64,000 bases of DNA. It comes from Oscillospiraceae bacterium (GTDB lineage: Bacteria > Bacillota > Clostridia > Oscillospirales > Oscillospiraceae). Positions 1 through 8,641 of the stretch are shown piece after piece. The position numbers and the translations under genes were made by a program. Each line of letters begins with the position of its first letter. Position 1 is the stretch's first letter. The stretch lies in contig JAFWRM010000013.1 in assembly GCA_017519975.1 (NCBI GenBank), forward strand, positions 44,978 through 108,977. The letters are read 5' to 3'. The notes under the pieces are model-generated. The model worked only from the letters and a program-made list of their open reading frames with translations, ran no database searches and was not told the DNA's origin.

Positions 1-2
1 TC

Positions 3-605
3 GGCATCACAGAGTATCGTGCCGTACACGGCAAGGCCCTGTACGCCGTTCGGGAGATGAAAGGAAAAGGCTACAATATCGAGCTTGTATCCCGTAATCT
101 GCCGGATCTGCTGTGGCTTATGGCTAAAGGGGATATCGACATCGTTATACGGCCGGAACAGTATAATCTTTCCGCCCCTCCGGAATATAACCGGCAGTTT
201 CTGTATGAGGTGAACAACTGTCTTGTAGTTCCGGCGGATTATCCGATGCCGGTGGATCGACAGCCCAGGCTCAGTGACTTCGCAGAAGAAGATATCTTAA
301 TGGTAGGAGAACAGATGCCTGCGTTTGAAGAGAGTGTCCGTGAGTCGTTTGAAAGCATTGGCATGACGCCGAAGCTGAAGCGCGTGGAACAATTCAGCGA
401 TCTTGTGGTAACGCTGGCCTCCGGAATGGGGATCTCAGTCCTTCCTGAGGAACATTTTCTGGCGGAAATGCCGGGGTTAAGATTTCTGCGAATGCCAGAG
501 ATCCTGCCGTCGAGAATCCATGCCATGTGGAGAAAAGACGCGGTCAACCCTGCCATTGCTGAGTTTTCCCGGCTGGTCGAAGCCTGTCCCGCAGAAGAAA
601 TGTGA
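3..605 (+). CDS. LysR-family transcriptional regulator, C-terminal part (5' end outside window)
   Basis: The frame is open from the first bases of the window and runs through the ATG at 57, so this is the distal part of a longer gene and not a 182-residue protein. The visible part matches the substrate-binding domain of LysR regulators: a GDIDIVI segment, a strand reading CLVVPADYP, and a late stretch with VTLASGMGISVLPE, typical of the second effector-binding lobe. The DNA-binding helix-turn-helix would lie upstream of the window. A strong terminator follows directly, so it is not co-transcribed with the cupin gene downstream. It could control that operon or an unseen upstream one. Family assignment is fairly safe; the effector is unknown. 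Confidence 0.8.
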   Translation, partial: GITEYRAVHGKALYAVREMKGKGYNIELVSRNLPDLLWLMAKGDIDIVIRPEQYNLSAPPEYNRQFLYEVNNCLVVPADYPMPVDRQPRLSDFAEEDILMVGEQMPAFEESVRESFESIGMTPKLKRVEQFSDLVVTLASGMGISVLPEEHFLAEMPGLRFLRMPEILPSRIHAMWRKDAVNPAIAEFSRLVEACPAEEM

Positions 606-614
606 ATTATTTAA

Positions 615-646
615 TACCCGCAGGATGTTTTCCTGCGGGTATTTTT
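615..646 (+). terminator. Rho-independent terminator after LysR gene
   Basis: An 11-bp perfect stem (615-625 with 631-641, TACCCGCAGGA/TCCTGCGGGTA), a 5-nt loop and a following T-run (ATTTTT) form a textbook intrinsic terminator ten bases after the stop codon. Confidence 0.9.
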
Positions 647-727
647 GTGGCAAAGATGCACAATTTATGGAAGAAAAAATGAAGAAGGATTATGCACAAA
701 AGGAATAAGACTATGATAATTCATAAT

Positions 728-774
728 TTTACAATATATTTGCAAACGATTTATAATTATTATGACCATAATAA
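728..774 (+). promoter_or_regulatory. Promoter of the first cupin gene with overlapping palindromic operator
   Basis: A -35 box TTTACA (728-733), an 18-bp spacer and a perfect -10 TATAAT (752-757) precede the cupin gene at 835. An 18-bp palindrome TTATTATGACCATAATAA (757-774, 8-bp arms) begins in the -10 box and covers the expected start of transcription, where a repressor would block the polymerase. A second, smaller dyad TATGATAATTCATA lies at 713-726, just upstream of the -35 box. The protein that binds is not known. Confidence 0.6.
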
Positions 775-834
775 CGGAAATCTTCCGCTGGAAGAGATTA
801 TGAAAAAACAAAAGAAAGAAAGGAAGGTTCAGAG

Positions 835-1410
835 ATGTACGAAAAACTGGTGTTCGAGTTCCCACAGGAACACAACGAGATCCTGACCCCAGAAGGTGAC
901 GGAGGATACGTCGTCCATCCGCAGGCGTATTTCAGAGGAGCTTCCCAGATTCCGGAGTCAAAGTTCAACTGCAGTTTTCAGGTGTTCGTCAAGCCGTTTT
1001 TCCTGGACCGTATACCGCACAGGCATCCGGAAGATGAATATCTGATCTTCCTTGGAGCGCATGTAGCTGACGAGTGTACCGATGGGCACACGGACGTGTT
1101 CAATTTTGATGCGGATATAGAATTTACTTTGGGAGAAATCGGAAAGGATGCGGAAGTCTTTCACATCACAAAACCGACAATCGTACGCATTCCGGCAGGA
1201 GTTTACCACTGCCCGCTGAATTTCAAGCGTGTCGATAAGCCGGTACTGTTTCTGGCTGCATGCATGATGCCGATGTTCGGAGCTATTTTCGATCAGCCGG
1301 ACGGTTCCACAAGAGAGGCTTTCTACAACGGACCCATGCAGTGCAAGTACAACGACAGGAAAAAATGTGATTCCTGCGGCAAATGTCTTATGGAGAAATG
1401 GAACGGATGA
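835..1410 (+). CDS. Single-domain cupin with C-terminal four-Cys motif (cupin A)
   Basis: A 191-residue protein with one cupin domain. The metal site is visible as H62-x-H64-x3-E68 in the first cupin motif and H125 in the second (AGVYHCPLNF). The tail carries C170-x7-C178-x2-C181-x2-C184, which looks like a metal or Fe-S ligand set. ATG 835 follows an AGGAAGG box. It is the first gene after the promoter at 728-757 and precedes the ABC importer. Seven further genes in the window encode relatives. Compared with cupins B and C it has a short insertion (VADECTDGHTDVF) after the first motif and lacks their N-terminal extension. Cupins of this size include isomerases, dioxygenases and non-catalytic sensors; the reaction here is unknown. 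Confidence 0.75.
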   Translation: MYEKLVFEFPQEHNEILTPEGDGGYVVHPQAYFRGASQIPESKFNCSFQVFVKPFFLDRIPHRHPEDEYLIFLGAHVADECTDGHTDVFNFDADIEFTLGEIGKDAEVFHITKPTIVRIPAGVYHCPLNFKRVDKPVLFLAACMMPMFGAIFDQPDGSTREAFYNGPMQCKYNDRKKCDSCGKCLMEKWNG

Positions 1411-1467
1411 TTCCTCCGACCGCAAGCGTTGCCTGAATGGCATATTACAGATAACGGGGGTAAGGCA

Positions 1468-2961
1468 ATGGCAGAATATGTAGAATTAAAAAACATCAAT
1501 AAAGCGTTCCCGGGCGTACGGGCGTTGCGGGACATTGATCTTCGGGTTGAGGGAGGGCTTGTTACCGCGCTGATCGGAGAGAACGGAGCAGGAAAAAGCA
1601 CGTTGCTGAAAGTGCTCAGCGGAGAGATCCGTCCGGATACGGGCACGATCGATCTGAGCGGAGAGATCAAGCATTTCTCACACCCGAAGGAGGCCATAGA
1701 CGCCGGCATCAGTGTCATCTATCAGGAACGACAGCTGGTTCCCATGATGTCCGTGATGGAAAATATCTTCATTGACAATATTCCGTCAAACAAAGCCGGA
1801 CTGATCAATCGGCGCGAACTGAAGAAAAGAGCGACGGAGATCATTGAAACGTTTGGTCTGGACATAGATCCTGAAGAGCCTGTCGGGCGGCTTTCGGTAG
1901 CCCAGCAGCAGATGGTGGAGATCATGAAGGCATATCGCCGGGATTCCCGTGTGATTTGCTTTGATGAGCCTACAGCGCCGTTGATGGATGCCGAGATCGA
2001 GACCCTGTTCCGCATAATCAGGGAACTGAGAGATCAGGGGAAAGTCGTTCTGTACGTTTCCCACCGCATGGGCGAGATATTCCAGATCACCGATCGATTG
2101 GCCATCATGAAGGACGGGGCTATGGTGACGACGAGAGTCACAGCCGAGACGACAGAAGCTGAGGTCGTAAAGCTGATGGTCGGCCGGGATGTCGGGGATA
2201 CCTATAAGAACCTTGTCCGCAATGACCGGATCGGGCCCGTTCTTCTGGAAGTGGAAGGGCTCAATACGGAGGCTGTTCACGATATCAGCTTCCAGCTTCA
2301 CGAGGGAGAAGTGCTTGGGTTTGCCGGACTGGTAGGAGCCGGACGCACAGAGGTCATGAGAGCGCTTTTCGGAGACGACAAGATACTCTCGGGTACGATT
2401 CGGCTGGAGGGGAAAGAGGTCAGCTTCAAATCTCCGCGGGAAGCAATCGAAGCGGGAATCATGCTGTGTCCGGAAGACCGGAAAGAAGAGGGACTGATTC
2501 TACCCAGATCCATCAGCGACAATATCAGCGCTCCCGTTCTCAAAAAGCTCAGGAAGGGGCTGTTCATGGACAGACGTTCTGAGACGGAGCTGGCTCAAGC
2601 AGGAAAAGACAAGTACAACATTAAAACGCCGACTCTTGACAAGCGTACGATCGAACTGTCCGGCGGAAATCAGCAGAAGGTCATTCTTGCCCGGTGGACG
2701 TCAGATAAACTGAATACACGCATTCTGATTCTCGATGAGCCTACCAAAGGCATCGACGTCGGGACCAAGGCGGAAGTATATCAGATGGTGTGTGACCTGG
2801 CCAGGGAAGGAAAGGGCGTAATATTCATCTCCTCTGAACTTACGGAGGTGCTCAATGTGGCGGACAGGATCATCGTCATGCATGATGGACACATCACGGG
2901 TGAAGTCATGCGTGAGGAAGCCACGGAAGAGAACGTTCTTGCACTGGCCATGAAAGAGTAA
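1468..2961 (+). CDS. Sugar-type ABC importer ATPase with two nucleotide-binding domains (RbsA/MglA family)
   Basis: A 497-residue ATPase with two tandem ABC domains, as in ribose and galactose importers. The first domain has Walker A GENGAGKST, signature LSVAQQQMVEI and Walker B VICFDEPTAPL. The second has the usual degenerate P-loop (GLVGAGRTE), signature LSGGNQQ and Walker B ILILDEPTKGID. ATG 1468 is chosen over ATG 1429 because GGGGGTAAGG lies just upstream and the protein then begins like its family (MAEYVELKNI). It powers the two permeases that follow. This importer class carries pentoses, hexoses, autoinducer-2, nucleosides and other small polar compounds, so the class does not fix the substrate. 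Confidence 0.92.
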   Translation: MAEYVELKNINKAFPGVRALRDIDLRVEGGLVTALIGENGAGKSTLLKVLSGEIRPDTGTIDLSGEIKHFSHPKEAIDAGISVIYQERQLVPMMSVMENIFIDNIPSNKAGLINRRELKKRATEIIETFGLDIDPEEPVGRLSVAQQQMVEIMKAYRRDSRVICFDEPTAPLMDAEIETLFRIIRELRDQGKVVLYVSHRMGEIFQITDRLAIMKDGAMVTTRVTAETTEAEVVKLMVGRDVGDTYKNLVRNDRIGPVLLEVEGLNTEAVHDISFQLHEGEVLGFAGLVGAGRTEVMRALFGDDKILSGTIRLEGKEVSFKSPREAIEAGIMLCPEDRKEEGLILPRSISDNISAPVLKKLRKGLFMDRRSETELAQAGKDKYNIKTPTLDKRTIELSGGNQQKVILARWTSDKLNTRILILDEPTKGIDVGTKAEVYQMVCDLAREGKGVIFISSELTEVLNVADRIIVMHDGHITGEVMREEATEENVLALAMKE

Positions 2962-2973
2962 AGGGGGGAGAAC

Positions 2974-3993
2974 ATGAAAACCAAAGGGTCTTTTTTCTCA
3001 ACTAAGTACTTTACATTGCTCATCATCATCGTGGCGCTGCTGGTCATTTTTACCGTCTGGTCTAAGGGACAGATGATCATGCCGATCAATATCAGAAATA
3101 TTCTCAACAATCTTGTACTGTTGGGGCTGATCGGAATCGGAGCCTGCTACCTGATGCTCTATGGAGAACTGGATATTTCCGCCGGTGCCATCGGATCTTT
3201 CGCCGGATGTATATGCGCACTGCTGGCCATGCGGATGGGGATCCCGTCGGCTATTGCTGCGATCATTGCGATTCTGGTTGGATGCGTTGCCGGCCTGTGT
3301 AATGCGCTGATGATCAATATTCTGAAATTCCCTCCCTTCATTGCCACAATGAGCATGTCGTATATCCTTCAGGGCGCAGGGTATATGATTGCTACCAGTC
3401 AGGGAATCTCCATAAAGAAACTGGCGTTTCTCAACTTTATCGGAGACACCAAATTCTTTAACGGGCTGGTTCCGGTTATGATCATTATCACTGTTCTGTT
3501 CCTGGTGGTGTACGGGATCATACTCAGCAGGACGCAGTTCGGGAGGACCATCTACCTATGCGGCGGAAACCGTCGCGCGGCAAGACTTTGCGGGCTGAAT
3601 CCGAAGAAGCTGTCCTATATGCTGTATATCAACAGCGCGTTTCTTGCTTCCGTTGCCGGAATCATTTACATTTCCCGAGTCAAGACGGCGCTTCCTACCG
3701 CGCTGACCAGTTTTCAGTTTACCGGAGTGACGGCAGCCATCCTTGGCGGCGTTGCTTTCGGCGGCGGGTCCGGCAATATGGTAGGGTGCACGTTGGGCAT
3801 GCTCATTCTTGCCATCTTCAATAACGGAGTGTCAACGGTAGGATTCAACGCTAATTATACAAAGGTATTTAATGGCGTACTGCTGATCATCGGTCTGGCG
3901 CTGGACGCTATCGCGGCAAGGCGGAATGCTAAGAAGGTCGTCGCAACGTCTTTGGCCTCCGCAAAGACAGGGAAGAAGGAGGAGACAGCATGA
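2974..3993 (+). CDS. ABC transporter permease, RbsC/AraH family (first of two)
   Basis: A 339-residue integral membrane protein with a run of hydrophobic helices, an extracellular-face motif MLYGELDISAGAIG and the cytoplasmic loop CGGNRRAARLCGLNPKK that contacts the ATPase in this family. The region GVAFGGGSGNMVG near the C-terminus is also typical. It starts 12 bases after the ATPase gene behind a GGGGGAG box. It overlaps the second permease gene by four bases, which suggests translational coupling and a heterodimeric channel. Confidence 0.9.
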   Translation: MKTKGSFFSTKYFTLLIIIVALLVIFTVWSKGQMIMPINIRNILNNLVLLGLIGIGACYLMLYGELDISAGAIGSFAGCICALLAMRMGIPSAIAAIIAILVGCVAGLCNALMINILKFPPFIATMSMSYILQGAGYMIATSQGISIKKLAFLNFIGDTKFFNGLVPVMIIITVLFLVVYGIILSRTQFGRTIYLCGGNRRAARLCGLNPKKLSYMLYINSAFLASVAGIIYISRVKTALPTALTSFQFTGVTAAILGGVAFGGGSGNMVGCTLGMLILAIFNNGVSTVGFNANYTKVFNGVLLIIGLALDAIAARRNAKKVVATSLASAKTGKKEETA

Positions 3994-4970
3994 ACAAGCT
4001 GATCAAACGCCTTACCGGGTCAAGGAACTTTTACCTGTTCCTGTTCACCGTTCTGATTATTGTCATCTTCCAGATCGCTCAGCCGCGGTATCTGTCGGCG
4101 GATAACATCCGCAATATCCTGTATTCCGTTTCGGTCACCGGGATCCTTATGGTCGGAATTGCCAATCTGCTGATCAGTGGCAATATGGATCTGTCTGCCG
4201 GTGCTGTCGGCTGCTTTTGTACGATTCTTGGCTGCAAACTGATCAATCTGGGAGTCCCCTGGGTCCTTGCCGTACTTATGACGATAGGAATGGGGATTTG
4301 CTGCGGACTGCTCAATGCGTTCATGACCTATAAGCTCGGCATCATACCCTTCATTGGCACGCTGGGTATCGCCAGCGTATGGAGCGGTCTCGGCGCTGTC
4401 ATTACCAAGCAGGCCAGCGTAACGCTGACGAACGAAGCTTTCTTCAAATTCGGGTCGACCAAATTCGGCATCATACCCATTGCTTTCCTGTACGTAGTAT
4501 TTCTCTGCATTCTTTACGGCCTGATCATGAAATACACAAAGTTCGGTCGGCAGGTATATATGTGCGGCGGCAACAGGGTAGCGGCACGGCTGGCGGGCAT
4601 CAAGGGAGAACGCATCGGAACGATCATGATGTGCAACTGTTCCGGTCTTGCAGCGCTGGCAGGAATTGTCATGGCATCGAGAATGCATCTGATCCATTAT
4701 CAGAATCTGCAGGATACGTCCACTATGGGCGCGATTACGGCGGCGCTGCTCGGCGGTGTCGCATTCGGCGGAGGCGCCGGAGGCATGCTTGGCGCTTTTA
4801 TCGGACTGATGCTGCTCAACTGCTTCAAGAACGGTATAGACATCATCGGATGCAACGAGTACGTGCAGATCCTTTTCAACGGAGTGCTGCTGGCTGCGGC
4901 CATGGCGGTTGACTTCTTCAACAATCTGTCACGGCAGAAAGCCCTCAAAGCAAAAAATGCTGCAAAATAA
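3990..4970 (+). CDS. ABC transporter permease, RbsC/AraH family (second of two)
   Basis: A 326-residue relative of the preceding permease with the same landmarks: LISGNMDLSAGAVG, a cytoplasmic loop CGGNRVAARLAGIKGER and GVAFGGGAGGMLG. Its ATG lies inside the end of the first permease gene (ATGA overlap). Having two different permeases plus a double ATPase fits a four-gene importer with the lipoprotein downstream. As with the first permease, the transported compound cannot be deduced from the sequence. Confidence 0.9.
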   Translation: MNKLIKRLTGSRNFYLFLFTVLIIVIFQIAQPRYLSADNIRNILYSVSVTGILMVGIANLLISGNMDLSAGAVGCFCTILGCKLINLGVPWVLAVLMTIGMGICCGLLNAFMTYKLGIIPFIGTLGIASVWSGLGAVITKQASVTLTNEAFFKFGSTKFGIIPIAFLYVVFLCILYGLIMKYTKFGRQVYMCGGNRVAARLAGIKGERIGTIMMCNCSGLAALAGIVMASRMHLIHYQNLQDTSTMGAITAALLGGVAFGGGAGGMLGAFIGLMLLNCFKNGIDIIGCNEYVQILFNGVLLAAAMAVDFFNNLSRQKALKAKNAAK

Positions 4971-4999
4971 GAGTAATCATCTGTACTTTTTCGGAGTTT

Positions 5000-5013
5000 A
5001 CAGGAATTCCTGT
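5000..5013. promoter_or_regulatory. 14-bp perfect palindrome before the binding-protein gene
   Basis: ACAGGAATTCCTGT lies between the second permease and the substrate-binding lipoprotein gene, about 30 bases before its start codon. It could be an operator for an internal promoter. A 14-bp palindrome with no loop is less likely to act as an RNA hairpin. I did not see the same sequence elsewhere in the window. Confidence 0.4.
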
Positions 5014-5043
5014 TAACAACAAATATTAAAAGGAGGAAAAGAC

Positions 5044-6282
5044 ATGAAAAAGCTGTTATCAATCATTCTGGTTCTGATTATGGTCCTGTCCTTTGCCGCC
5101 TGCGGCAGTGGGGGATCAAAACAGGACACCAAACCCGCTGACGGTGGAAACTCCGATGCGGCGCCTGCCGATGGCGGAGAAAGTGGTGGCCTTGAACAGT
5201 TCACCGCAGCCTCCGGCTTCGCTCTCACTCCCGATTCCGTGAAGAGCACCGGCGAGAAGTACAAAGTTGTATATATCAGCTTCTCCTGGGACAACACGGT
5301 GGAGCATTTCTCAAATGCCCTCGGAAAGGTACTGGAAGGCTATGGCTGTGAATTCACTGCGCTGTCTTCCGAAGGAAATGCCGACACATTTATTACCAAC
5401 ATTGAAAACTACGTATCTCAGAAATATGACGCGATCATGGCGAACGTTTATTCCGTGACTACCGGCCGCGCCAGCGAGATTCTGAACGAGTCGGGAGTTA
5501 CCTGGATGCCGGCAACACAGCCCGCGTATGACTATGATGATAACATTGTTACTCCGTATGTATGCGTGGATGATAATTATGTCGGAAAACGTCTGATGGA
5601 TGAGAGCCTGGCCTGGGCAAAGGAAAACTGGGCAGATTTTGACGTGAAGGATTGCTATATCTACATCATTGACGTTTCTACCGGAACAGAGCTGCACAAC
5701 CGCTGCCTTGCTATGGAGGCAGAGGCAAAGGCGGTGGCCGGAGATGCCTACAAGATCGAGATCGGAGACTCCATTGCTGAAGGCGGAGGATTCAGTCCCG
5801 AGGTCGCATACAACATGTGCGTGCGAACCTTTGCGGCAAACCCGGACGTGAAGTACTGGATCGTACTGCATCCGTTTGATTATTATGCTACCGGTACCTG
5901 CCGTGCGGCAGAAGATTACAACATGGTCGACAGAGTGTGTACCGCGACCTGCAATGGCGACAACTATCTGCCCATCCTGAAGGACGGCACGTCGGGAGCA
6001 TGGCGGTTCTGCGTGTATTGGGATAATGGACTGTGGGGCTATCTGTACGGCTGCGGTCTGTATGCTCTCGTCTCCGGTGCCTGCACGCCTGAACAGCTCT
6101 GGAACGATTATATCGCTCCCGGTGAAAAATATGCCGGACTGCAGATGGCCAGCGTTGTGATGGGACCGGATAACTTCAAGAACGTTCTTGGTTTCTATGA
6201 TAACCTGATCGGCGACAACTTCTTCGGTTACAAGGACGAGTGGGACGGCACTGAGCTGCCCATCCTGTACAAGCCCGAATAA
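5044..6282 (+). CDS. Substrate-binding lipoprotein of the sugar-type ABC importer
   Basis: A 412-residue secreted lipoprotein. A basic N-terminus and hydrophobic stretch end in the lipobox LSFAAC, giving a lipidated C20, followed by a Gly/Asp/Ala-rich linker. The mature part begins like periplasmic binding protein family 1/4 members (KYKVVYISFSWDN) and keeps alternating alpha/beta segments to the end. AGGAGG lies just before ATG 5044. It should capture the substrate outside the membrane and hand it to the permeases encoded just upstream. Sequence in the binding cleft is too diverged for me to name the ligand. Confidence 0.88.
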   Translation: MKKLLSIILVLIMVLSFAACGSGGSKQDTKPADGGNSDAAPADGGESGGLEQFTAASGFALTPDSVKSTGEKYKVVYISFSWDNTVEHFSNALGKVLEGYGCEFTALSSEGNADTFITNIENYVSQKYDAIMANVYSVTTGRASEILNESGVTWMPATQPAYDYDDNIVTPYVCVDDNYVGKRLMDESLAWAKENWADFDVKDCYIYIIDVSTGTELHNRCLAMEAEAKAVAGDAYKIEIGDSIAEGGGFSPEVAYNMCVRTFAANPDVKYWIVLHPFDYYATGTCRAAEDYNMVDRVCTATCNGDNYLPILKDGTSGAWRFCVYWDNGLWGYLYGCGLYALVSGACTPEQLWNDYIAPGEKYAGLQMASVVMGPDNFKNVLGFYDNLIGDNFFGYKDEWDGTELPILYKPE

Positions 6283-6298
6283 TCTGCAGATATTTTAT

Positions 6299-6322
6299 GG
6301 GGGATGTCGGCAGACATCCCCC
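6299..6322 (+). promoter_or_regulatory. Intercistronic hairpin before the first tautomerase gene
   Basis: A 10-bp perfect stem GGGGGATGTC/GACATCCCCC closes a 4-nt loop 16 bases after the binding-protein stop codon. No T-run follows, so it is more likely an mRNA-stabilising or partial attenuation element than a full terminator. Equivalent hairpins precede the other two tautomerase genes. Confidence 0.6.
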
Positions 6323-6341
6323 GCCGAAAGGAGATGGGTCC

Positions 6342-6713
6342 ATGCCTTATATGCGTGTCAGTCTGACGAAAAAGCTGACAGAGGAAGAGAAGCAGGAGCT
6401 GTATGGAAAACTGGGACAGGCGCTGGCGCTGATTCCGGGAAAAGAAGCGTTTATGTTGATTGCCGACATAGAGGATGGCCGGGAGATATATTGCGGAGGG
6501 AAAAAACAGGATAATTTCGCTTTTGTGGACGCAAGATATTTCAGCCGTTTCGAATTCCATATCAAGAAGGCGTTTGCTCAGGGGGTCATGGCCGCCATAG
6601 GAGAGATTGCGGGGACGCCGAAAGAGTGCATCTCCATGACAATTTCAGAGTTTTCTACCTGGGCGGGCTTTGGTGATCTGGCCGACGAATACTACAAGGA
6701 CGATACGCAATAG
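6342..6713 (+). CDS. MIF-like tautomerase superfamily protein (tautomerase A)
   Basis: A 123-residue protein starting MPYMRVSLTKKL. Removal of the initiator Met would expose Pro-1, the catalytic base of the tautomerase superfamily. Its length and its C-terminal strand followed by an aromatic and Gly-containing tail fit the MIF/two-subdomain type rather than the roughly 60-residue 4-oxalocrotonate tautomerases. ATG 6342 follows AAAGGAGATGG; the longer reading from 6297 has no such site and would bury the proline. It follows the importer genes and precedes a dehydrogenase, which suggests keto-enol chemistry on the imported compound. It is the most diverged of the three copies. Some superfamily members are dehalogenases or hydratases, so the exact reaction is open. 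Confidence 0.72.
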   Translation: MPYMRVSLTKKLTEEEKQELYGKLGQALALIPGKEAFMLIADIEDGREIYCGGKKQDNFAFVDARYFSRFEFHIKKAFAQGVMAAIGEIAGTPKECISMTISEFSTWAGFGDLADEYYKDDTQ

Positions 6714-6726
6714 CGGGGGATTTACG

Positions 6727-7518
6727 ATGAGCACCTATGTTGTCACCGGAGGGGCAAATGGCATAGGAAAGGCAACGGCTGAACTGCTGCGACGCCGGGG
6801 GAACACCGTCTGCGTCATTGATAACGAGGGCGGAGACGTGATCGCCGATCTGGGAAATGACGCAGGAAGAAACGCAGCTGTTTCTGAGGTTCGTCAGCGG
6901 TATCCGGAGGGGATTGACGGGCTGGCATGCATTGCCGGGATATCCTTTCCGAAACCGGATAACGCAAGCATACTGTCCGTAAACTATTTCGGAGCAGTTG
7001 CTGTGGCGGAAGGACTGTTTGAACTTCTGAAAAAGCGAAGGGGCTCCTGCGTAATGACCGCTTCCGCTTCCGTAACGTGGATCCCGAAGAATGGCGGAGG
7101 ACATGTGGCGGAACTTCTTACAGATTGCGGAGATGAAAAGCGAATCTGTTCCCTTGTAAATTCATTCGCTCCTGACGCGCCATACAATATGTATCTGACC
7201 TCAAAGCTGGCATTGGCTCGTTGGGCACGCCGTCACAGCACCCAATGGGCCATAGAGGGTGTGAGGTTGACGGTGGTTGCACCGGGCTGCGTGGATACCA
7301 GACTGGGAAATCTCGCTCCGCCCGGAGCGGCGGTAAATGAATCGTTCCATCAGACCATCCCCGGGTGTTACAACGATCTGTCGATCATGCCGCCGGATCA
7401 TCTGGCGGAGGTCAACGCATTCCTGCTGGGCAAGGAAAGCGCGGGAATCGTTGGATCCGTAGTTTATGCGGACGCAGGGCAGGAAACGTTCTTCAACATG
7501 GATAAGGTCTATTTCTGA
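6727..7518 (+). CDS. Short-chain dehydrogenase/reductase
   Basis: A 263-residue SDR protein. The nucleotide-binding motif TGGANGIG is at the N-terminus, a D38-equivalent acidic region (VIDNEGGDVIADL) suggests NAD(H) preference, and the catalytic Tyr and Lys are visible as YLTSK. A C-terminal YADAGQE replaces the common VDGG. The insertion around AELLTDCGDEKR between the catalytic Ser region and the Tyr resembles hydroxysteroid and small-alcohol dehydrogenases of gut bacteria. ATG 6727 follows GCGGGGGA, 13 bases after tautomerase A. Likely role: oxidation or reduction of an alcohol/ketone in the same pathway. Substrate unknown. Confidence 0.85.
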   Translation: MSTYVVTGGANGIGKATAELLRRRGNTVCVIDNEGGDVIADLGNDAGRNAAVSEVRQRYPEGIDGLACIAGISFPKPDNASILSVNYFGAVAVAEGLFELLKKRRGSCVMTASASVTWIPKNGGGHVAELLTDCGDEKRICSLVNSFAPDAPYNMYLTSKLALARWARRHSTQWAIEGVRLTVVAPGCVDTRLGNLAPPGAAVNESFHQTIPGCYNDLSIMPPDHLAEVNAFLLGKESAGIVGSVVYADAGQETFFNMDKVYF

Positions 7519-7531
7519 GGAGGGGAACGAA

Positions 7532-7876
7532 ATGACAGCTCTGCAGCGGCTGCTTGAAGCATGGAAAAACGAGGATTATCAGGCAACAGCGGATTGCTTC
7601 GTTCCTTCTGCCGATGCTAGGTTTGTTGACTATGGTCCAGCGTTGGTTGGACAGGAACCGATCCATCTGTATGGGAACAAAACGATTGAGATGTATTTCC
7701 GAAATGTTTTCTACCCGATGAATCGTCTGTTTAGGGTTTCAGAGGTCAGAGAGCTGGGGGACAATGAGGCGGATTATTTTGCCTGTTATCGGGGACGGTA
7801 TGTATTTGTCCGTCTTTCCGTAGAAGAAGTGGACGGCAGCGGACAGATACGAAAAGCCGTTGTTCGCCCGGAATAA
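7532..7876 (+). CDS. SnoaL/NTF2-like small protein
   Basis: A 114-residue protein in the operon, 13 bases after the dehydrogenase and behind GAGGAGGGG. The pattern LLEAWKNEDYQATADCFVPSADARFVDYGP, a helix followed by the first strands of a cone-shaped barrel, is typical of the SnoaL/NTF2-like superfamily, and a late tyrosine/arginine-rich strand follows (YFACYRGRYVF). Members include polyketide cyclases, ketosteroid isomerases and lyases as well as binding proteins. The neighbourhood of tautomerases and a dehydrogenase makes an isomerase or dehydratase role plausible, but this is inference from fold and context. Confidence 0.6.
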   Translation: MTALQRLLEAWKNEDYQATADCFVPSADARFVDYGPALVGQEPIHLYGNKTIEMYFRNVFYPMNRLFRVSEVRELGDNEADYFACYRGRYVFVRLSVEEVDGSGQIRKAVVRPE

Positions 7877-7915
7877 TGAATTGCGGTTGGAACGAAACAG
7901 AAAGGAGTTTCAGTC

Positions 7916-8557
7916 ATGGCAGAAGAAAAGAAATTCAATTTGTTGGACATGCAGGATCCCTATAAGGAGAAAAAGTATATCCTGACACCTGAGGAGAAGG
8001 CGGTAAGCAAGTTCGGAAAGCTTGTATTTCCTTTCCCCCAGGAAGACAACGAGATCGTAGCCAACGGAGATCCTGCCGACTACGTTGTTCATCCTCAGGC
8101 TTATTTCCGCGGCGCGAGCCAGATTCCTGGATCTGAGTTCAATCAGAGCTACCAGATTTTTGTGAAGCCGTTTTTCCTTGACAGGATCCAGCACCGGCAC
8201 GCAAAAGACGAATTCCTCGTTTTCCTCGGGGCGACATTCCCCAATGTGTTCGATTTTGATGCCCGCATCGAGTTTACTATCGGCAAGGACGAGGAAGCGG
8301 AAACGTACGTCATTGACAAGCCCACCATCATCCGCATTCCTGCCGGAACGTATCACTGCCCCCTGAATTTCAAGGAAGTCAATAAGCCGGTCATGTTCAT
8401 GGCCACGCTCTTTACCCCCATGTTTGGCGGTATCTATGATCTGCCGGACGGCACGACTACGGAGATGTATTACAACGGGCCCGTTCAGTGCAAGTATAAC
8501 AAGGACAAGAAATGTGATTCCTGCGGCAAATGCCTCCAGGAGAGCTGGGAAAGATAA
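7916..8557 (+). CDS. Single-domain cupin with C-terminal four-Cys motif (cupin B)
   Basis: A 213-residue member of the local cupin family. It has an N-terminal extension of about 30 charged residues (MAEEKKFNLLDMQDPYKEKK) absent from cupin A. Metal ligands are H93-x-H95-x3-E99 and H147 (AGTYHCPLNF); the tail motif is C192-x7-C200-x2-C203-x2-C206. AAAGGAG precedes ATG 7916. It opens the first copy of a duplicated cupin-tautomerase-MATE module and is nearly identical over most of its length to cupin C, including the extension. Retention of every putative ligand in both copies argues that the metal site and the Cys cluster are both needed. Confidence 0.78.
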   Translation: MAEEKKFNLLDMQDPYKEKKYILTPEEKAVSKFGKLVFPFPQEDNEIVANGDPADYVVHPQAYFRGASQIPGSEFNQSYQIFVKPFFLDRIQHRHAKDEFLVFLGATFPNVFDFDARIEFTIGKDEEAETYVIDKPTIIRIPAGTYHCPLNFKEVNKPVMFMATLFTPMFGGIYDLPDGTTTEMYYNGPVQCKYNKDKKCDSCGKCLQESWER

Positions 8558-8583
8558 TCTGAAGTAATAGTTTCAAATGGGTG

Positions 8584-8614
8584 GGGCAGAACGATCTGCT
8601 GAATCGTTCTGCCC
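8584..8614 (+). promoter_or_regulatory. Intercistronic hairpin between cupin B and tautomerase B
   Basis: A 12-bp perfect stem GGGCAGAACGAT/ATCGTTCTGCCC with a 7-nt loop, followed by only three T residues. It sits 26 bases after the cupin stop. A counterpart is present at the same place in the second module copy, with compensating and non-compensating differences, so it is probably functional as an RNA structure. Confidence 0.65.
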
Positions 8615-8641
8615 TTTCCGCATATGGTGAGGTGACAGGAA